A stretch of 14,868 bases of DNA from Dialister sp. CAG:486 (GCA_000434475.1 FR879540.1:1-14868); one strand, 5' to 3'; shown: positions 1-8,494, numbered from the stretch's first letter. The notes: generated from the letters alone by a model not told the origin. Numbers and translations: made by a program.

Positions 1-90
1 CCGTCTGTTATGAGGTGTTTTCTTGCAACGTTCTGCATAAGAACAGCCACTGCATTCACAGGAAGATCAGATCCATACTTTTTCGTTTTA

Positions 91-3072
91 TTAGTAAAGA
101 CGACTCTGCTTTTCCTGAATTTCTGCCATCAATGATCGGATGCGTATCTGTAACGCTCCCGTACTGACTCCCTGATCCAGTGAGATCATAGTGTAGCGCT
201 TCCCTGCCCGTTCCAGCCTTTCCTGTACAGCATCTATCGTCGTCATATCCCAGCCGCAACTGGTCGACTGCAGCTGTACAAAATGCAGATAAGGATTTGC
301 ACAGACCATTTCCGCAGTAAATAAAGCCTTCTCCCGGAAAGTAGGCGTATCATGTCCCTCATTCTGCAGTAAGTACAATCCCTCTGCAGACAACACAGGG
401 ATGCCCAGTCCTGCCATAACAGCGGGTATACCCTTATTGATCTCGGGATCCAGCTGATAGCTTCGTCCGACCAGTACCAGGGCGTTTTTCTTTTCCCTTT
501 CGATCCATTCCAGGACGTCCCTTGTTTTCTTTCCCAAACGCGCCTTATAGCCACGCTGTGCCTTCTCTGCTGCCGTCGTGGCGCGCCTCAAATCATGCGG
601 TGTCACCTGCGGAAGATTCTCCCTCATGAAAGCAAGCAACGACTGCTGGTCACAAAAAGAGATCTGCGGGTGATAGAATGGAATGCCGGCTGCAGAAATC
701 TGCTCCTTCATCTGCTCTGCCAATACATCCCCATAGGCTGCATGTGTCGCTTCATCAATATCCGGCTCTTCTTTTCCCCCGCTTATCACAGGCATCCAGA
801 TACCATCGGGCTTACATTGTTCCAAAAAGTACATCAGATGTCCGTGGGCCAGCCTGCAGGGATAGCAGTAAATCCCATGCGGTATGGTCACGGTACTCTT
901 TCCGAGTGATGCTGCATCAAAAGCAGAGAGAATGACGCGATACCCAAGCGTCTGCCAAAAGACCTTCCAGTAAATCATATCTTCCCATCGCCCCAGCACC
1001 GCCGGAATACCCATTGTTTTTTCAGCTGACGGGTTTACCTTCGATGACTGCAGCAACTGGTTCTTTTCCCACTCATAGAGATTTGGCACCTTCCGAGAAA
1101 CAAAATGCTCTTTCGCCAGTAGCCGTTCACCATAAGAGCATCGATTTCCTACAATAAAGCAATGTCCATTAGAAAAGGTTTTTTTCTGCAAGAGACAGTG
1201 ATTCCCGCACCCCGGGCACCGGCTTGACTCCTCTCTGACACTCAGTTTTCGTATTTCATCCGCAGAAAGCATCTTCGACCGTGCAGCCTCCGGCATCCTT
1301 TTCTTCGTCAAGAGCGCCATCCCATAAGCCCCCATGATGCCGGAACCATTCGGACGAACGACCGGATGACCGACCAGTGTCTCAAAGGCACGCAGAACAG
1401 CATCATTCTGAAAGGTCCCTCCCTCTACCACGATATGCGACCCCAGTTCCTCTATCGAGTCCAAGCGCATCACCCGATACAGTGCATTCTTCACGACAGA
1501 AAGACAAAGTCCGGATATCAGCCCGCCTGTGTCCACGTTTTCATTTTGCACCTGATGTACCTTGCTATTCATCAATACGGTGCAATGATGCCCCAGATCC
1601 AGACAATATGGGGCGTGCACAGCCTTCTTCACAAATTCATCCATTGAGAGTCCCATGGACTCAGCAAAGGTTTCCAAAAACAAGCCGCAGCCGGAAGCGC
1701 AGGAACCATTCAAAACGATTTTCTGAATACTCCCCTTTCTGACGCGGATATACTTCATATCCTGTCCGCCGATATCCAACAGATCTGTAACCTCCGGGCA
1801 GAAGAAACGGGCTCCCTGTAAATGTGCGATGGTTTCCACTTCTCCGGTATCGATCTGAAAAGCCTGTTTCAAAAACACCTCTCCATATCCGGTGATGCCG
1901 GATGCGGCGATGGAAATGCCCGCAGGCAGTGCTTTATACATAGCAAGAAGCATCGTCTTGGCTGTCTCAAGTGCGTCGGCCTCATTTTTCCTGTAATCCT
2001 CATAACAAATCTGACCCTCTTCATCCACAAGAACCAGCTTGATCGTCGTAGAGCCTGCATCCATCCCCAGCCACAATCTAGCGGGCGGCTGCGGCATCGG
2101 CCTTCGGGGAAGTCGGAAACGTTGATAATAGCATCGAAAGCTGTCATACGCTGCCATATCCGGAAAGAGTAAACAAAAGCTCCCATCCGCTGCCATATCC
2201 GAAAAGAGTGGTTCCAGTCGTTCGGCAGCCACTTCTTGTAAATGATCCTGATCCAGCAGTCTCTTCACATCCTGCCATGTAATTGGAGCAGCTTCCCGCC
2301 CCAGCAAAGCCGCTCCCCAAGCACAATAAAGCTCCCCGTGCGTGACAGGAAGGACATCTGCCGAAGAGATTCCGATCGTCTGCAAGAATCTACGGCGAAG
2401 CGCCGGCATGAAAGTGAGCGGTCCGCCCAGAAGCGCCAGCTTCCCCTGTATCAGCCGCCCTTTGGCTAGATCAGAAAGCACCTGATTCACCACCGCCTGG
2501 AAAATAGATGCTGCCAAATCCGCTTTACCGACGCCCTGATTCATCAGCGCCTGAATATCAGTTTTCGCATAGACCCCGCACCGGGAGGCAATGGGATAGA
2601 GATGTATCCCATTTTCTGCCAGCGCATTCAACGCCTGGATATCCACACCGAAGAACGCCGCCATATGTGCCAGAAACGTTCCCGTCCCACCTGCACATTT
2701 CCGATTTGTTCTGAGATCCATCTCGCCATTTCTCTCGAAATACATCATCCGCGCATCTTCCCCACCCAGAGAAACAGCCACATCGACCTCGGGGTGAAAC
2801 CTCCGCAAGGCCTCTGTCTCTGCCTGCACTTCATCCACGAAAGGGATCTGCAGTGCCGAAGAGAACTCTGCCGCCCCCTTCCCCGTAAAAGCCAGATGCA
2901 ATGCCCCCTCGCACACTTTCGCCATCAGCTGCCGCCACAGTATTCGGAGCGTTTCCCGCACGCGATAATGATGCGGCACATACGCAGAGTGCATCAGCTG
3001 CCCCCGCCCAGAAAGCACGACCACTTTGATGGCAGCGGAACCGATATCAACTCCTACTGAGATGGACTCCAT
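91..3072 (-). CDS. 2-hydroxyacyl-CoA dehydratase activase, double ATPase plus DUF2229
   Basis: Predicted 993-residue activator of the BadF/BadG/HgdC family, cytoplasmic iron-sulfur ATPases that drive ATP-dependent electron transfer into 2-hydroxyacyl-CoA dehydratases or benzoyl-CoA reductases. Two ASKHA-type ATPase domains are visible: the first has the phosphate loop DIGSAA near residue 9 and CAGGTG near 126; the second has DAGSTT near 338, GGQD near 435 and the cluster motif NGSCASGCG (Cys458, Cys462). A third region starts with a Cys cluster (CPGCGNHC, about 619-626) and continues as a DUF2229-like domain ending in the family's 'IRSL' tail. I chose ATG 3072 because AAAGGGG lies 9 bases upstream; the longer frame opens with a TTG at 3105 that falls inside a hairpin and has no Shine-Dalgarno sequence. 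Some relatives are about 1,400 residues, so this is the shorter form. No dehydratase subunits are in the window, so the substrate is unknown. Family call is strong, the exact role is inference. Confidence 0.9.
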   Translation of the reverse strand: MESISVGVDIGSAAIKVVVLSGRGQLMHSAYVPHHYRVRETLRILWRQLMAKVCEGALHLAFTGKGAAEFSSALQIPFVDEVQAETEALRRFHPEVDVAVSLGGEDARMMYFERNGEMDLRTNRKCAGGTGTFLAHMAAFFGVDIQALNALAENGIHLYPIASRCGVYAKTDIQALMNQGVGKADLAASIFQAVVNQVLSDLAKGRLIQGKLALLGGPLTFMPALRRRFLQTIGISSADVLPVTHGELYCAWGAALLGREAAPITWQDVKRLLDQDHLQEVAAERLEPLFSDMAADGSFCLLFPDMAAYDSFRCYYQRFRLPRRPMPQPPARLWLGMDAGSTTIKLVLVDEEGQICYEDYRKNEADALETAKTMLLAMYKALPAGISIAASGITGYGEVFLKQAFQIDTGEVETIAHLQGARFFCPEVTDLLDIGGQDMKYIRVRKGSIQKIVLNGSCASGCGLFLETFAESMGLSMDEFVKKAVHAPYCLDLGHHCTVLMNSKVHQVQNENVDTGGLISGLCLSVVKNALYRVMRLDSIEELGSHIVVEGGTFQNDAVLRAFETLVGHPVVRPNGSGIMGAYGMALLTKKRMPEAARSKMLSADEIRKLSVREESSRCPGCGNHCLLQKKTFSNGHCFIVGNRCSYGERLLAKEHFVSRKVPNLYEWEKNQLLQSSKVNPSAEKTMGIPAVLGRWEDMIYWKVFWQTLGYRVILSAFDAASLGKSTVTIPHGIYCYPCRLAHGHLMYFLEQCKPDGIWMPVISGGKEEPDIDEATHAAYGDVLAEQMKEQISAAGIPFYHPQISFCDQQSLLAFMRENLPQVTPHDLRRATTAAEKAQRGYKARLGKKTRDVLEWIEREKKNALVLVGRSYQLDPEINKGIPAVMAGLGIPVLSAEGLYLLQNEGHDTPTFREKALFTAEMVCANPYLHFVQLQSTSCGWDMTTIDAVQERLERAGKRYTMISLDQGVSTGALQIRIRSLMAEIQEKQSRLY
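2140..2217 (-). repeat. 39-bp tandem duplication inside the activase gene
   Basis: Two adjacent 39-base units (2140-2178 and 2179-2217) share the core CGCTGCCATATCCG and flanking bases. They encode a 13-residue repeat, LFSDMAADGSFCL then LFPDMAAYDSFRC, in the linker between the two ATPase domains. The unit length is a multiple of three, so the frame is kept. Confidence 0.8.
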
Positions 3073-3089
3073 GTTGGTGACCCCTTTCT

Positions 3090-3138
3090 TATAAAAAACT
3101 CTCAATAGATAATTGCAGATTAGTTATCCATTGAGAGT
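3090..3138 (-). terminator. Hairpin with T-tract between receptor and activase genes
   Basis: On the minus strand a 15-bp stem (arms 3138-3124 and 3112-3098, fully paired with one G-U) closes an 11-base loop and is followed by TTTTTTAT. This is a rho-independent terminator shape and lies 74 bases past the receptor stop. The activase Shine-Dalgarno sequence starts only a few bases after the T-tract, leaving no room for a promoter in between. It could end the receptor message, attenuate the activase, or both. Confidence 0.75.
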
Positions 3139-3211
3139 ATTTTAACATATTTTGGTTAATCTTTACGGAAATATTGGAAGCGGAATAAAATCAGCTGCGA
3201 TCAACATTTCC

Positions 3212-5373
3212 TTAGAACTTGAACTGCGCAGAGATCGCATATGTCCTTGGTGCACCGAGGCCGATATTATTTCCACCGGCTGCATACCAGTAGTCTTTAT
3301 CAAAGAGATTATAGCACCACGCCGAAAGTGTCACCGGCTGCTTTCCGAAATGGGTATCCCAAGAAACCCCCAGATCCACCAGCGTCTGTCCGCCAATCGA
3401 AATCGATCCGCCTTTACCATCATAGCTATTTGTATTTCTGATCAATGCAGCGCCGGTATAGGTCAGACGTCCTGTCACCTGAAGCGCATCTGTCGGCTTG
3501 TACATCAGCGCCAGGTCAGCCGACCACTTCGGCATCGCATCTACGCGTCTGCCGTCATTCAGGCCATACTTCGTCTTTGTTTGTTTGGAATCCAGATAGG
3601 AAATACCGGCGATATAGCTCAGCTTTCTGCCTGCATCTCCCGATACAGAATACTCGATACCACGATTTCTCTGTTCCCCATCCAGTTTATACGCTTCAGT
3701 GCCATCTCCATTCGGTACTGCGATGCCATTGGCTTTTTTGATCTCGAAGAAGCTTAATGTGCTTAACGTATCTCCATTTTTGTACTTGAAACCAAATTCG
3801 TTCTGTTTTGTTTTAGACGGTGGAAGGATTTCATTTCTATTGCTATAACTCGATCCCACTGTATTGCCCTGTACAAAGTTTTCGGTATGGCTGGCATATA
3901 CAGCCACATTGGGCGTGATCTTGTAATTCAAGCCCAAAATCGGAGCGATCGCGCTGGACTTGACCACATGCCCCTTCTGATCATCTTCCTTGACTTCATG
4001 CCCATGATAACCAAAAGTAAAGTGCAGTCTGTCATCCGGAGAACTCAGTGTATTCACCAAAGTCCAACCACTCATGATATCCGACTGGCTGGGGTTGATG
4101 GCATCCCATACTACATTCGGACGAGCAGAAGATGTTCCGCTGTAAATGTTTCCGGTAATATTATACCTATTAGCCGCACTTACATTGGTATCTTTTTCTC
4201 TTGTGAATTTCGTCCAGTCAAACATGGCTGCCCATTCATTTTTCCACTGCCCTACATTGAATTTTCCTTTGAATCCGGTATTGGCATACGTGTAGTGATG
4301 GAAAACCGGCATCTGTGTATAGGTACCTTTGTAATTCCCATCAAAATCAATCAATTGACGACCAGACCACTGCTGCAACCAGCTGGAATAATCCTCCCAG
4401 CGCCAGCCAAAATTGCCAAACCAAGTCAGATCATCTGACAAATACTGCTCATGATTCAAAATAAAAGTGGTGTTTTCATATTTATCATTGGACCAGTGCG
4501 GAGAAAGATTCTTTTTATTATTCGGTACCTTTGGAAGACCGCTCAAGCTGCCTAGGCCAATGGTATTGGACCGACCATACTGGTTGTCATAGTCGTAGCT
4601 GAAGAAAATATTGGTCTTGCTGCGTTCAGCGCGATGATCGATGTTAACTGCAATATCTCTCTTGTAATCTCTGGTGCCATCTACAGCGAGACCCCCTGTC
4701 GCATTCAGCGCATTGATGCGCACGCCCCAGGCACCATCTTTACCAAAACGTTTACCCACATCGACCGTCTGCGTATAGTAGGAATCACTAGACCAGGAAA
4801 GACCCGCATTCAGCATTGGCTTTTCCTGTGCTTTTTTCGTTGTGACGCCGACCGTCCCGCCGACAGAGCCTGCCATGAAAATGCCGATCCCATTGACCCC
4901 AATATTTGGCCCTGCCAGTACTTCGACACGATCCATATAATTGGTCGGCATGGTCATCTGATGACTCATGCTGGGGATGCCATTCATACTCCAACTGCCG
5001 CTGCCTGCCGAGAAACCGCGGATATACAGATTCGTATCCGTAGACCCGTGTGTAACACGGACAGATGGAGACAGCGACAGCACATCCATCACGCTTCTCT
5101 GCGGCTGGGAAAAGGTTTCCATCGCCTTCTTGGTAAATGTCATCTGTTCAAACGGTGTATCCAGTACATCCTGGCTACCCAGTGTCCCCACATTCTGCTT
5201 CGTACCTACCATGCCGGATGCAACCGGTACCAGCTGCGCAGTATCTGCATCATAGCGATCAGCTGTGACGATCACTTCATCGAGCTGATTGCCCGCTGCC
5301 AGTACCTCCCCCCCGAAATTCCGTTTGCTGTCATCAATGCGGCTACCAGCCATGCTGCTCGTTTTTTGTTCAT
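3212..5373 (-). CDS. TonB-dependent siderophore-type receptor, frameshifted at G7 tract (phase OFF)
   Basis: Outer-membrane active-transport receptor. The intact 713-codon frame starts at 5353 with no Shine-Dalgarno sequence and no signal peptide. The real start is almost certainly ATG 5373 (AAGGAG 8 bases upstream), which opens with a signal peptide, MNKKRAAWLVAALMTANGIS, but in another frame that stops at 5272 after 33 codons. The two frames meet at seven Gs (5308-5314). One extra G or two fewer would give a continuous 720-residue protein: signal peptide, TonB box DEVIVTA (about 32-38), plug domain (about 60-170, with IRGFS and an NGIPSM segment), then a beta-barrel ending in the terminal Phe needed for BAM recognition. 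The rest of the gene is open without decay, which argues for switching and not a dead gene. The ligand is unknown; a siderophore is most likely, heme or cobalamin are alternatives. It follows the binding-protein gene but has its own MerR-type promoter. Confidence 0.85.
5308..5314 (-). repeat. G7 homopolymer, putative phase-variation tract
   Basis: Seven Gs on the coding strand (Cs on plus) sit at codons 20-22 of the receptor, exactly between signal-peptide frame and mature frame. Tract lengths of 5 or 8 put the gene in frame, 7 does not. Confidence 0.75.
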
Positions 5374-5510
5374 AATCTCTCTCCTTATATGAATTCTGAT
5401 AAGAAACGTCTGCACTCTCATTTGATCCCTCGTGATTATTGTTTTTGGCTTCTCTTGATTCTCACGATTTGGACAAAATGACTCATGCGTTCTTAACAAT
5501 TGATAAGCGT

Positions 5511-5541
5511 ATTATAAAGTAGTGGGTTACCCACATGTCAA
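5511..5541 (-). promoter_or_regulatory. MerR-type promoter of the receptor gene
   Basis: On the minus strand a perfect TTGACA (5541-5536) and perfect TATAAT (5516-5511) are 19 bp apart. The spacer holds the dyad GTGGGTTACCCAC (5522-5534). Long spacers with a central dyad are the hallmark of MerR-activated promoters. It leaves a leader of about 130 bases before ATG 5373, in which I see no known riboswitch. Confidence 0.8.
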
Positions 5542-5555
5542 TATATTTGGGGCGT

Positions 5556-6587
5556 TTAATTAAAATGTTTTGGATACAATCCCCTCGCAAAGATTTCTAT
5601 CGCATCCCTCACACGAACCGCCGGACAGCGGATCGTATAAAAGGGTATCGCATATACCCTTTTATTTTTGACAGCGCTGATCTCCTGCAAGGCAGGATGA
5701 GTGTACACAGACGCCAATGTTTCATCATCGATTTCCGGCTTAGACTGAATAAAAATAATATCCGGATTCTCCGCAACTGCTGTTTCCAGACTCATGATTT
5801 CTGTATTTCCGACACTCTCGACCTCTTTCCCCAAGACATGACCGCCCAAGCGAGTCACAATATCTCCTGGCAGTGTGCGCGGCGTATACACATGCAGATC
5901 CTTCGCAAGACTGCCTATGAGCAGTACCTTCGGGTGTGTATTCTGTCTGGCACCGTAATCCGCATAGGTTTTCAGCCTATTTTGAATATCCTCACAGATC
6001 TCTGTTGCCTTTGTGCTGTTCCCGATAATTTTCCCGACATCTTCAATGTACTTCAATTCATCTTCTATGACATGCTTCTTTAAAAATTCTGCATTATTCA
6101 TCATGGTCATATACACAGGCACATGGCGCTCATGCCAGAAATTCCACGTCCCGATAGAATTGGCTCTTCCGGTGAAATCGAAAAGCCAGCCTAAGATAAA
6201 ATCCGGATGCAGCGTCACTGCCGTTTCCTGATTCAGCGTATACTTCGTCATTAGCGGCAGTGTCGGATAGATCTTTTGATTTTCTTCAGTCAGATGCCGA
6301 ACATCATCAACTCCTGATACAGCCACAATCCGATCTTTCGCTCCCAACTCCAACAATGTCTCGACTGAATTCTGCCATAGGGCAATGATCTTCTGCGGGG
6401 GCTTTTCATACGTCGTAGCGACTCCGTTCCCCTGACTATCATAGTTCTCTACCACCACAGGAAATGCCTGTTCCTGCCTGATTGCTGCGGCAGACGAGGC
6501 AGGCTCTTCCTGGTTTCCCATACCACATCCGCCAATCAGAAATGCTGCTCCCATGAGACAAATTTGTGCATATCGTTTCCAATTCAT
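5556..6587 (-). CDS. Siderophore/cobalamin-type ABC transporter substrate-binding lipoprotein
   Basis: 343-residue predicted surface lipoprotein of the FecB/FhuD/BtuF class (helical-backbone metal receptor, Peripla_BP_2). The N-terminus has a charged start, a hydrophobic stretch and a lipobox LIGGC with the lipidated Cys at 21. The first lobe begins with KIIALWQNSVETLLELGA (about residues 66-83), typical of this family, and the second lobe follows a long helix near 165-200. Start ATG 6587 has GAGGA upstream. In a diderm it would pass ligand delivered by the TonB receptor to an inner-membrane permease; no permease or ATPase gene is in the window, so those must be encoded elsewhere. It has its own MerR-type promoter. 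The stop lies 15 bases before the receptor's -35 box with no terminator between, so readthrough into the receptor is likely. Ligand unknown. Confidence 0.88.
   Translation of the reverse strand: MNWKRYAQICLMGAAFLIGGCGMGNQEEPASSAAAIRQEQAFPVVVENYDSQGNGVATTYEKPPQKIIALWQNSVETLLELGAKDRIVAVSGVDDVRHLTEENQKIYPTLPLMTKYTLNQETAVTLHPDFILGWLFDFTGRANSIGTWNFWHERHVPVYMTMMNNAEFLKKHVIEDELKYIEDVGKIIGNSTKATEICEDIQNRLKTYADYGARQNTHPKVLLIGSLAKDLHVYTPRTLPGDIVTRLGGHVLGKEVESVGNTEIMSLETAVAENPDIIFIQSKPEIDDETLASVYTHPALQEISAVKNKRVYAIPFYTIRCPAVRVRDAIEIFARGLYPKHFN
5637..5665. repeat. 12-bp perfect inverted repeat inside the lipoprotein gene
   Basis: Arms 5637-5648 and 5654-5665 (ATAAAAGGGTAT and its complement) flank a 5-base loop near the 3' end of the coding region. 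On the plus strand the hairpin runs into TTTTATTTTTG, so it could stop antisense transcription; it may also be chance. Confidence 0.5.
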
Positions 6588-6637
6588 TTGTATTTCCTCA
6601 TAAAATAATCATGCTACGCATTGCATTCTATTATGGT

Positions 6638-6668
6638 ATTATAAAGCTATGGGTAACCCACAAGTCAA
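6638..6668 (-). promoter_or_regulatory. MerR-type promoter of the lipoprotein gene
   Basis: On the minus strand TTGACT (6668-6663) and TATAAT (6643-6638) are 19 bp apart around the dyad TGGGTTACCCA (6660-6650). Aligned with the receptor promoter, 27 of 32 bases match, including the same spacer length. It lies in the divergent gap next to the MerR-family gene, the usual place for its own operator. A plus-strand promoter for that gene could overlap here, but I could not define one. Confidence 0.8.
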
Positions 6669-6686
6669 TTGAAAGCTAAGATAATC

Positions 6687-7535
6687 ATGGAAAACACAAA
6701 AAAATATCTAACCATTCGCAAATTCAGTGAATTAACACACACATCCATTGATACGCTGAAACACTATGATGCGATCGGGCTGCTAAAGCCTGCCTATATC
6801 GGAGAAAATCATTATCGTTATTACCTGCCCGAACAGTCGCTGGTACTCACACGCATTTTGTTTGGAAAGAACGCATGCATTCCGCTCAAAGAAATCCGAG
6901 AATTCATTTTGGCAGAGCGCCATGAAGTAACGATAAACAAATATGATGAAATCTCCCAAACACTGAAAAGCCACATGCAGGAGACCACCGCTATTCTCAA
7001 TACCATCAGCAACCTTCGCTACTACTACCAGCTTTCAAAGCGCCACGCACCAGAAACTTTATTCGATCTCTACCTGCCAGAGTGGTTTATCATTACCTCA
7101 AAGAAAGCCAAGACCAATCATCAATTTGAGTCCTCTGAATCCAATATAGCCAATCAACTTTTTCTGGAAGGATTTGCTGATGAAAAATGGCCGCATTATC
7201 TATTACAGGCACTTTTTACCTCTGACGACGTTTCCAAGAAAAACTTCACACAAGTCACCTATTTTTTAAAAATTGATCATCCCGAAAAACATAAGAAAGA
7301 AGAAATTCAATTCATTCCCAACGGCGAATGGATCTGCATGCTTTTCTACGTATGTGGACGAAACATGGCAGAGTGTGTCCACTTTTATCTGGATGCGCTC
7401 AAAAAAGAAAACCAATCTATTAAAGGCCCCATTTTTATCATGGACGTCGTCAACTGTCTCGTCACCTCAAAGTCAGAAGATTACTGCACCATGATCTATG
7501 CTATGAAAGAAAAACAAAGCTATGAAGAATATTGA
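6687..7535 (+). CDS. MerR-family transcriptional regulator with large effector domain
   Basis: 282-residue DNA-binding regulator. The N-terminus (about 7-75) is a clear MerR winged helix: YLTIRKFSELTHTSIDTLKH, then YDAIGLLKP, then a tyrosine-rich wing segment. A helical linker (about 85-120) would form the dimer coiled coil, and about 160 further residues form an unrecognised effector-binding domain, longer than in metal-sensing MerR proteins and closer in size to BmrR-like drug or metabolite sensors. I chose ATG 6687; a TTG at 6669 would extend it by six residues but lies in the divergent promoter's -35 box. Ribosome binding is weak for both. The gene faces away from the lipoprotein and receptor genes, whose promoters both carry the 19-bp spacer with a dyad, so it most likely activates them on sensing the imported ligand. 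That link is inference from layout. Confidence 0.88.
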   Translation: MENTKKYLTIRKFSELTHTSIDTLKHYDAIGLLKPAYIGENHYRYYLPEQSLVLTRILFGKNACIPLKEIREFILAERHEVTINKYDEISQTLKSHMQETTAILNTISNLRYYYQLSKRHAPETLFDLYLPEWFIITSKKAKTNHQFESSESNIANQLFLEGFADEKWPHYLLQALFTSDDVSKKNFTQVTYFLKIDHPEKHKKEEIQFIPNGEWICMLFYVCGRNMAECVHFYLDALKKENQSIKGPIFIMDVVNCLVTSKSEDYCTMIYAMKEKQSYEEY

Positions 7536-8091
7536 CACACGTGAAGTCATTATGATTTCTATTCGCCTATCCACAAAAAATCTCCAGACCGATTATTATC
7601 CATTCATTCTTGAACCAGAGGCACGGCACCTATTCTTAAAAGAACTGGCTTCACACTTCGCAGCCAGAACAGATCTTTTGGATATTCAGCAACACCTGGA
7701 TGAGATACTTTTGACGCTGGACGGCCAGCAAACAGAAAGTTACACGTTTGCTCTCACGTTGCCACGCCTGATTTCTATCACTCTAGATACATGCAATGCC
7801 TGCGGTAAAAATCAGCAGTGGTTTCGCAGCTTGTCTGCCTGTATCGCAATGGATGCCGGTCTTTCCCGCCCTATCCGCCTTTTCATCTCAGACACGATCC
7901 CACCCCTCATTCAATGGACAGGCCTTCATGCTGACAGAGTCTCCACTCTTACCCAAGAAATGGCCGCCGGCAATTCCCCTTCCTGCCTGATCACACATGC
8001 TCTTTACAAAAGACTATCTCCTTCCATCCAATCCAAGTATGCGACGCTTTATTATATCCATCATATCTGCTGCTATTGCGCAGAGTTATAA
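7522..8091 (+). CDS. Hypothetical protein coupled to the MerR-family gene
   Basis: 189 residues, family not recognised. It overlaps the end of the MerR-family gene by 14 bases and is followed by a terminator, so the two are one transcript and probably translationally coupled. An alternative start is ATG 7552 (11th codon); neither has a good Shine-Dalgarno sequence. The protein has no signal peptide or membrane segment. It contains Cys-rich spots (CNACGKNQ near 91-98 and CCYC at the C-terminus) that might bind metal or heme, but no known motif. Its place suggests a role tied to the regulator or to handling the imported ligand; this is a guess. Confidence 0.7.
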   Translation: MKNIDTREVIMISIRLSTKNLQTDYYPFILEPEARHLFLKELASHFAARTDLLDIQQHLDEILLTLDGQQTESYTFALTLPRLISITLDTCNACGKNQQWFRSLSACIAMDAGLSRPIRLFISDTIPPLIQWTGLHADRVSTLTQEMAAGNSPSCLITHALYKRLSPSIQSKYATLYYIHHICCYCAEL

Positions 8092-8114
8092 CAAAATCAG
8101 CACAAGCAAAAACA

Positions 8115-8157
8115 CCCGAAGACTATAGCATATAGGCTGCAGCCTTCGGGCGCTTTC
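8115..8157 (+). terminator. Terminator of the MerR-family operon
   Basis: CCCGAAG (8115-8121) pairs with CTTCGGG (8144-8150), with an inner CTATA/TATAG pairing. The plus side continues CGCTTTCATTT, the minus side GTGTTTTTGC, so it may work in both directions, also ending transcripts from the isomerase remnant on the other side. Confidence 0.65.
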
Positions 8158-8167
8158 ATTTGATAAG

Positions 8168-8374
8168 ATTTCAAGAAAGTGCTTTCCCTTCTTCCACCCA
8201 GCTTCTCAATTCATGCACTTCCTCCAAAAGTTCCGCATGTGTCAGCTTTTCATGCGGTTCATACTCGATAACGATGTCCGCATCCTCGGTATATTTCCCT
8301 GCCCAATGCATGATTTGCCGAATATCTGCCGTTCCATGATGATAGTCCAGATGCTGGTCTGCTTTGCCATCATT
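8168..8374. repeat. Left 207-bp direct repeat flanking the island
   Basis: Matches 11247-11453 in the same orientation with about 10 mismatches and no gaps by eye. Both lie within isomerase remnants and bracket the island. Confidence 0.85.
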
Positions 8375-8391
8375 ATTATGTACATGGAATT
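8171..8391 (-). pseudogene. Sugar-phosphate isomerase/epimerase remnant, copy A (C-terminal end)
   Basis: The minus strand reads about 73 residues of the C-terminus of a TIM-barrel sugar-phosphate isomerase/epimerase, starting EFHVHNNDGKADQHLDYHHG and ending at TGA 8171. HVHNND-DQHLDYHHG fits the metal-site region of this family. An in-frame TAG lies just upstream and the N-terminal two thirds are missing. Copy B at 11250-11710 shares 207 bp of this segment at about 95% identity. Copy A reaches some 17 bp further into the gene than B's C-terminal piece, so A was not simply copied from the present B. Confidence 0.75.
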
Positions 8392-8442
8392 CCTATTGCA
8401 ACCCCTACAAAACTCATTTTGCAGTCATAATTAACCATAAGG

Positions 8443-8494
8443 TTGATTTATTACTCTGTTTGTGTATAATAATTACTAAAGGCGAATTGCCTTT
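8443..8494 (+). promoter_or_regulatory. Promoter and candidate operators of the Xre-ImmA operon
   Basis: TTGATT (8443-8448) and TATAAT (8465-8470) are spaced 16 bp. An imperfect dyad AATTAACC-ATAA-GGTTGATT overlaps the -35 box, and a second dyad AAAGGC-GAATT-GCCTTT (8478-8494) lies just downstream of the -10. Both are plausible binding sites for the Xre repressor. AGGAGG follows at 8500-8505. Confidence 0.7.

Noticed and set aside
1..90. Open minus-strand frame running to the left edge after the activase stop
   Set aside because: About 28 codons without a ribosome-binding site or recognisable motif; it is cut by the window edge and could be chance or the start of the next gene.
3105..3105. 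TTG as activase start
   Set aside because: It lies in the terminator hairpin without a Shine-Dalgarno sequence; ATG 3072 with AAAGGGG is better.
5351..5353. ATG 5353 as a true receptor start
   Set aside because: No ribosome-binding site, and the product would lack a signal peptide, useless for an outer-membrane protein.
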